A stretch of DNA of 64,000 nt. It comes from Achromobacter sp. Bel. Its GTDB lineage: Bacteria; Pseudomonadota; Gammaproteobacteria; Burkholderiales; Burkholderiaceae_B. Location: NCBI RefSeq assembly GCF_012928505.1, contig NZ_JABBJN010000004.1, positions 124,001 to 188,000 on the forward strand. The letters run 5' to 3'. The position numbers were made by a program, and so were the translations under genes. Every line of letters starts with the position of its first letter. Position 1 is the stretch's first letter. Positions 63,038 through 64,000 of the stretch are shown here, piece after piece. The notes under the pieces were generated by a model. It ran no database searches and was not told the DNA's origin. It saw only the letters and a program-made list of their open reading frames with translations.

Positions 63038-63978
63038 TTCGCAGCCACCCTGGGGTCGAAGATCGGATAAAGCAGGTCCACCAGCAGGTTCACCAGCACG
63101 TAGACGGTGGCGATGAAAAGCAGGCAGCCCTGGATGACGGGATAGTCGCGGGCGAAGATCGCGTCCACCAGCAGGCGCCCCAGCCCGGGGATGGTGAACA
63201 CCGTTTCGATGACCGCGATGCCGGCCAGCAGGTTGCCCAGGATCAGGCCCAGCAAGGTCCAGGTGGGGCCGAACGAATTCTTGAAAGCGTGGCGCCACAT
63301 CACCTTGCTTTCCGGCAGGCCCTTGGCGCGCGCATGGGTGATGTAGTCCAGGTGCAGCACTTCCAGCGTCGAGGCGCGGGTCATGCGCAGGATCACCCCG
63401 ATCTCGTGCAGCAGCAGCGTGGCCACCGGCAGTACCAGGTACAGCAGCGCGCGGCCGGGGTTCTCGCTGAAGGCGACAAAACCCACGACGGGGAACCAGC
63501 CCAGTTTCAGCGCAAAGAGCAGCAATAGCAGCAGGCCCATCCAGAAGGCCGGCAACGACAACAGCAGCGTGGCGCCGGCCACCAGCGCCAGGTCCGCCAT
63601 GCGGCCTTGGCGCCAGGCGGCGAACATGCCCGCCGGCACCGCTACCAGGGTGGCCAGTACCACGGCGGGCAGCACGATCTGCGCGCTGACCGCGAACCGG
63701 TCCAGGATCAGCGTCATCACCGGCTGGCGGTTGGCAATCGATTGGCCCAGGTCGCCTTGCAGCACGTGGCCGGCCCAGATGGCGAATTGCGTCGGCCAAC
63801 TGGCGTTCAACCCCAGTTGTTCGCGCAACGCGGCAAGGCTGGCCGCGTCCGCCGAGTCGCCCAGCATCAGCGCGGCCGGGTCTCCCGGGATCAAGCGCAC
63901 CAGGATGAACACGGCAAGCGCGACGATCAGCAGCGTGGGCAACGCCATGCTGATCCGCGAGGCGACGAATCTGAGCAT
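63034..63978 (-). CDS. Peptide-type ABC permease (DppB-like, second system)
   Basis: A 314-residue permease beginning LRFVASRISMALPTLLIVALAVFILVRL across its first helix. The EAA loop is HLDYITHARAKGLPESKVMWRHAF followed by KNSFGP. It is complete, with its ATG 23 bases from the right edge. The operon probably extends upstream beyond the window. Confidence 0.93.
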   Translation of the reverse strand: MLRFVASRISMALPTLLIVALAVFILVRLIPGDPAALMLGDSADAASLAALREQLGLNASWPTQFAIWAGHVLQGDLGQSIANRQPVMTLILDRFAVSAQIVLPAVVLATLVAVPAGMFAAWRQGRMADLALVAGATLLLSLPAFWMGLLLLLLFALKLGWFPVVGFVAFSENPGRALLYLVLPVATLLLHEIGVILRMTRASTLEVLHLDYITHARAKGLPESKVMWRHAFKNSFGPTWTLLGLILGNLLAGIAVIETVFTIPGLGRLLVDAIFARDYPVIQGCLLFIATVYVLVNLLVDLLYPIFDPRVAAK

Positions 63979-63982
63979 GGCG

Positions 63983-64000
63983 TCAGCCTGCCGCCAGTTC
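63983..64000 (-). CDS. Possible 3' end of an upstream gene (partial)
   Basis: A minus-strand TGA at 63985-63983 is preceded by an open frame to the edge reading ELAAG. The 4-bp spacing to the permease ATG fits the tight packing of this operon, but 5 codons cannot prove a gene. Confidence 0.25.
   Translation of the reverse strand, partial: ELAAG

Overview
The window is a GC-rich (about two thirds G+C), densely coded stretch of a betaproteobacterial chromosome. Several periplasmic Bug-type solute receptors, a ProQ-type RNA chaperone with long disordered tails, a FecI/FecR/TonB-receptor unit and many ATGA-coupled catabolic operons point to Alcaligenaceae, most likely Achromobacter or a close Bordetella relative. 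The genus is inferred from gene content and style. I saw no rRNA, tRNA, CRISPR array or insertion sequence.

Layout. (1) 1-4738: the end of a sensor kinase, then an iron-uptake signalling unit (TonB receptor, FecR anti-sigma, ECF sigma). (2) 4933-11517: galactarate/glucarate breakdown. GarD is divergent from KdgD, and 2-oxoglutarate semialdehyde dehydrogenase lies downstream of KdgD behind an intrinsic terminator. An SMP-30 lactonase and a Bug receptor follow GarD. (3) 11599-14246: a small secreted cysteine/proline-rich protein, an AraC regulator and an odd cNMP-binding/FAD protein that has lost its NAD(P)H domain. (4) 19152 down to 14260: a coupled minus-strand operon of isochorismatase-like hydrolase, XapX protein, YtcJ-like amidohydrolase, DoxX-like protein and MFS exporter. 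(5) 19561-28591: five plus-strand genes (transglutaminase-like, transglutaminase-DUF2126, circularly permuted ATP-grasp fused to alpha-E, transglutaminase, zinc-ribbon zincin peptidase). This is the most interesting system in the window.

Upstream of region 5 lie a perfect-consensus sigma-54 promoter (19439-19455), two NtrC-like dyads and a 20-bp perfect palindrome. Together they suggest nitrogen-responsive control of a predicted peptide-bond-forming and trimming pathway. Its first transglutaminase has Ser where the catalytic Cys should be.

(6) 28546-31344: a LysR regulator divergent from an acetolactate-synthase-like ThDP enzyme. (7) 48901 down to 31394: a 16-gene minus-strand catabolic block. 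It holds a GntR regulator, a peptide-type ABC importer, a beta-propeller protein, a TRAP transporter, a CitE-like lyase, a second ThDP enzyme, an N-carbamoylase-type M20 hydrolase, an aldehyde dehydrogenase, a Bug receptor and a class II aldolase. Most junctions are ATGA overlaps, so the genes probably serve one substrate family, whose identity I cannot tell. (8) 49243-55901: a TetR regulator, an NTF2-like protein, an HSL-type esterase, a DUF4202 protein, ProQ, a lactate-permease-family transporter and a membrane metallophosphoesterase. (9) 63978 down to 56021: a second peptide/amide ABC operon with an esterase, an amidase and a PaiB-like FMN protein; it probably continues past the right edge.
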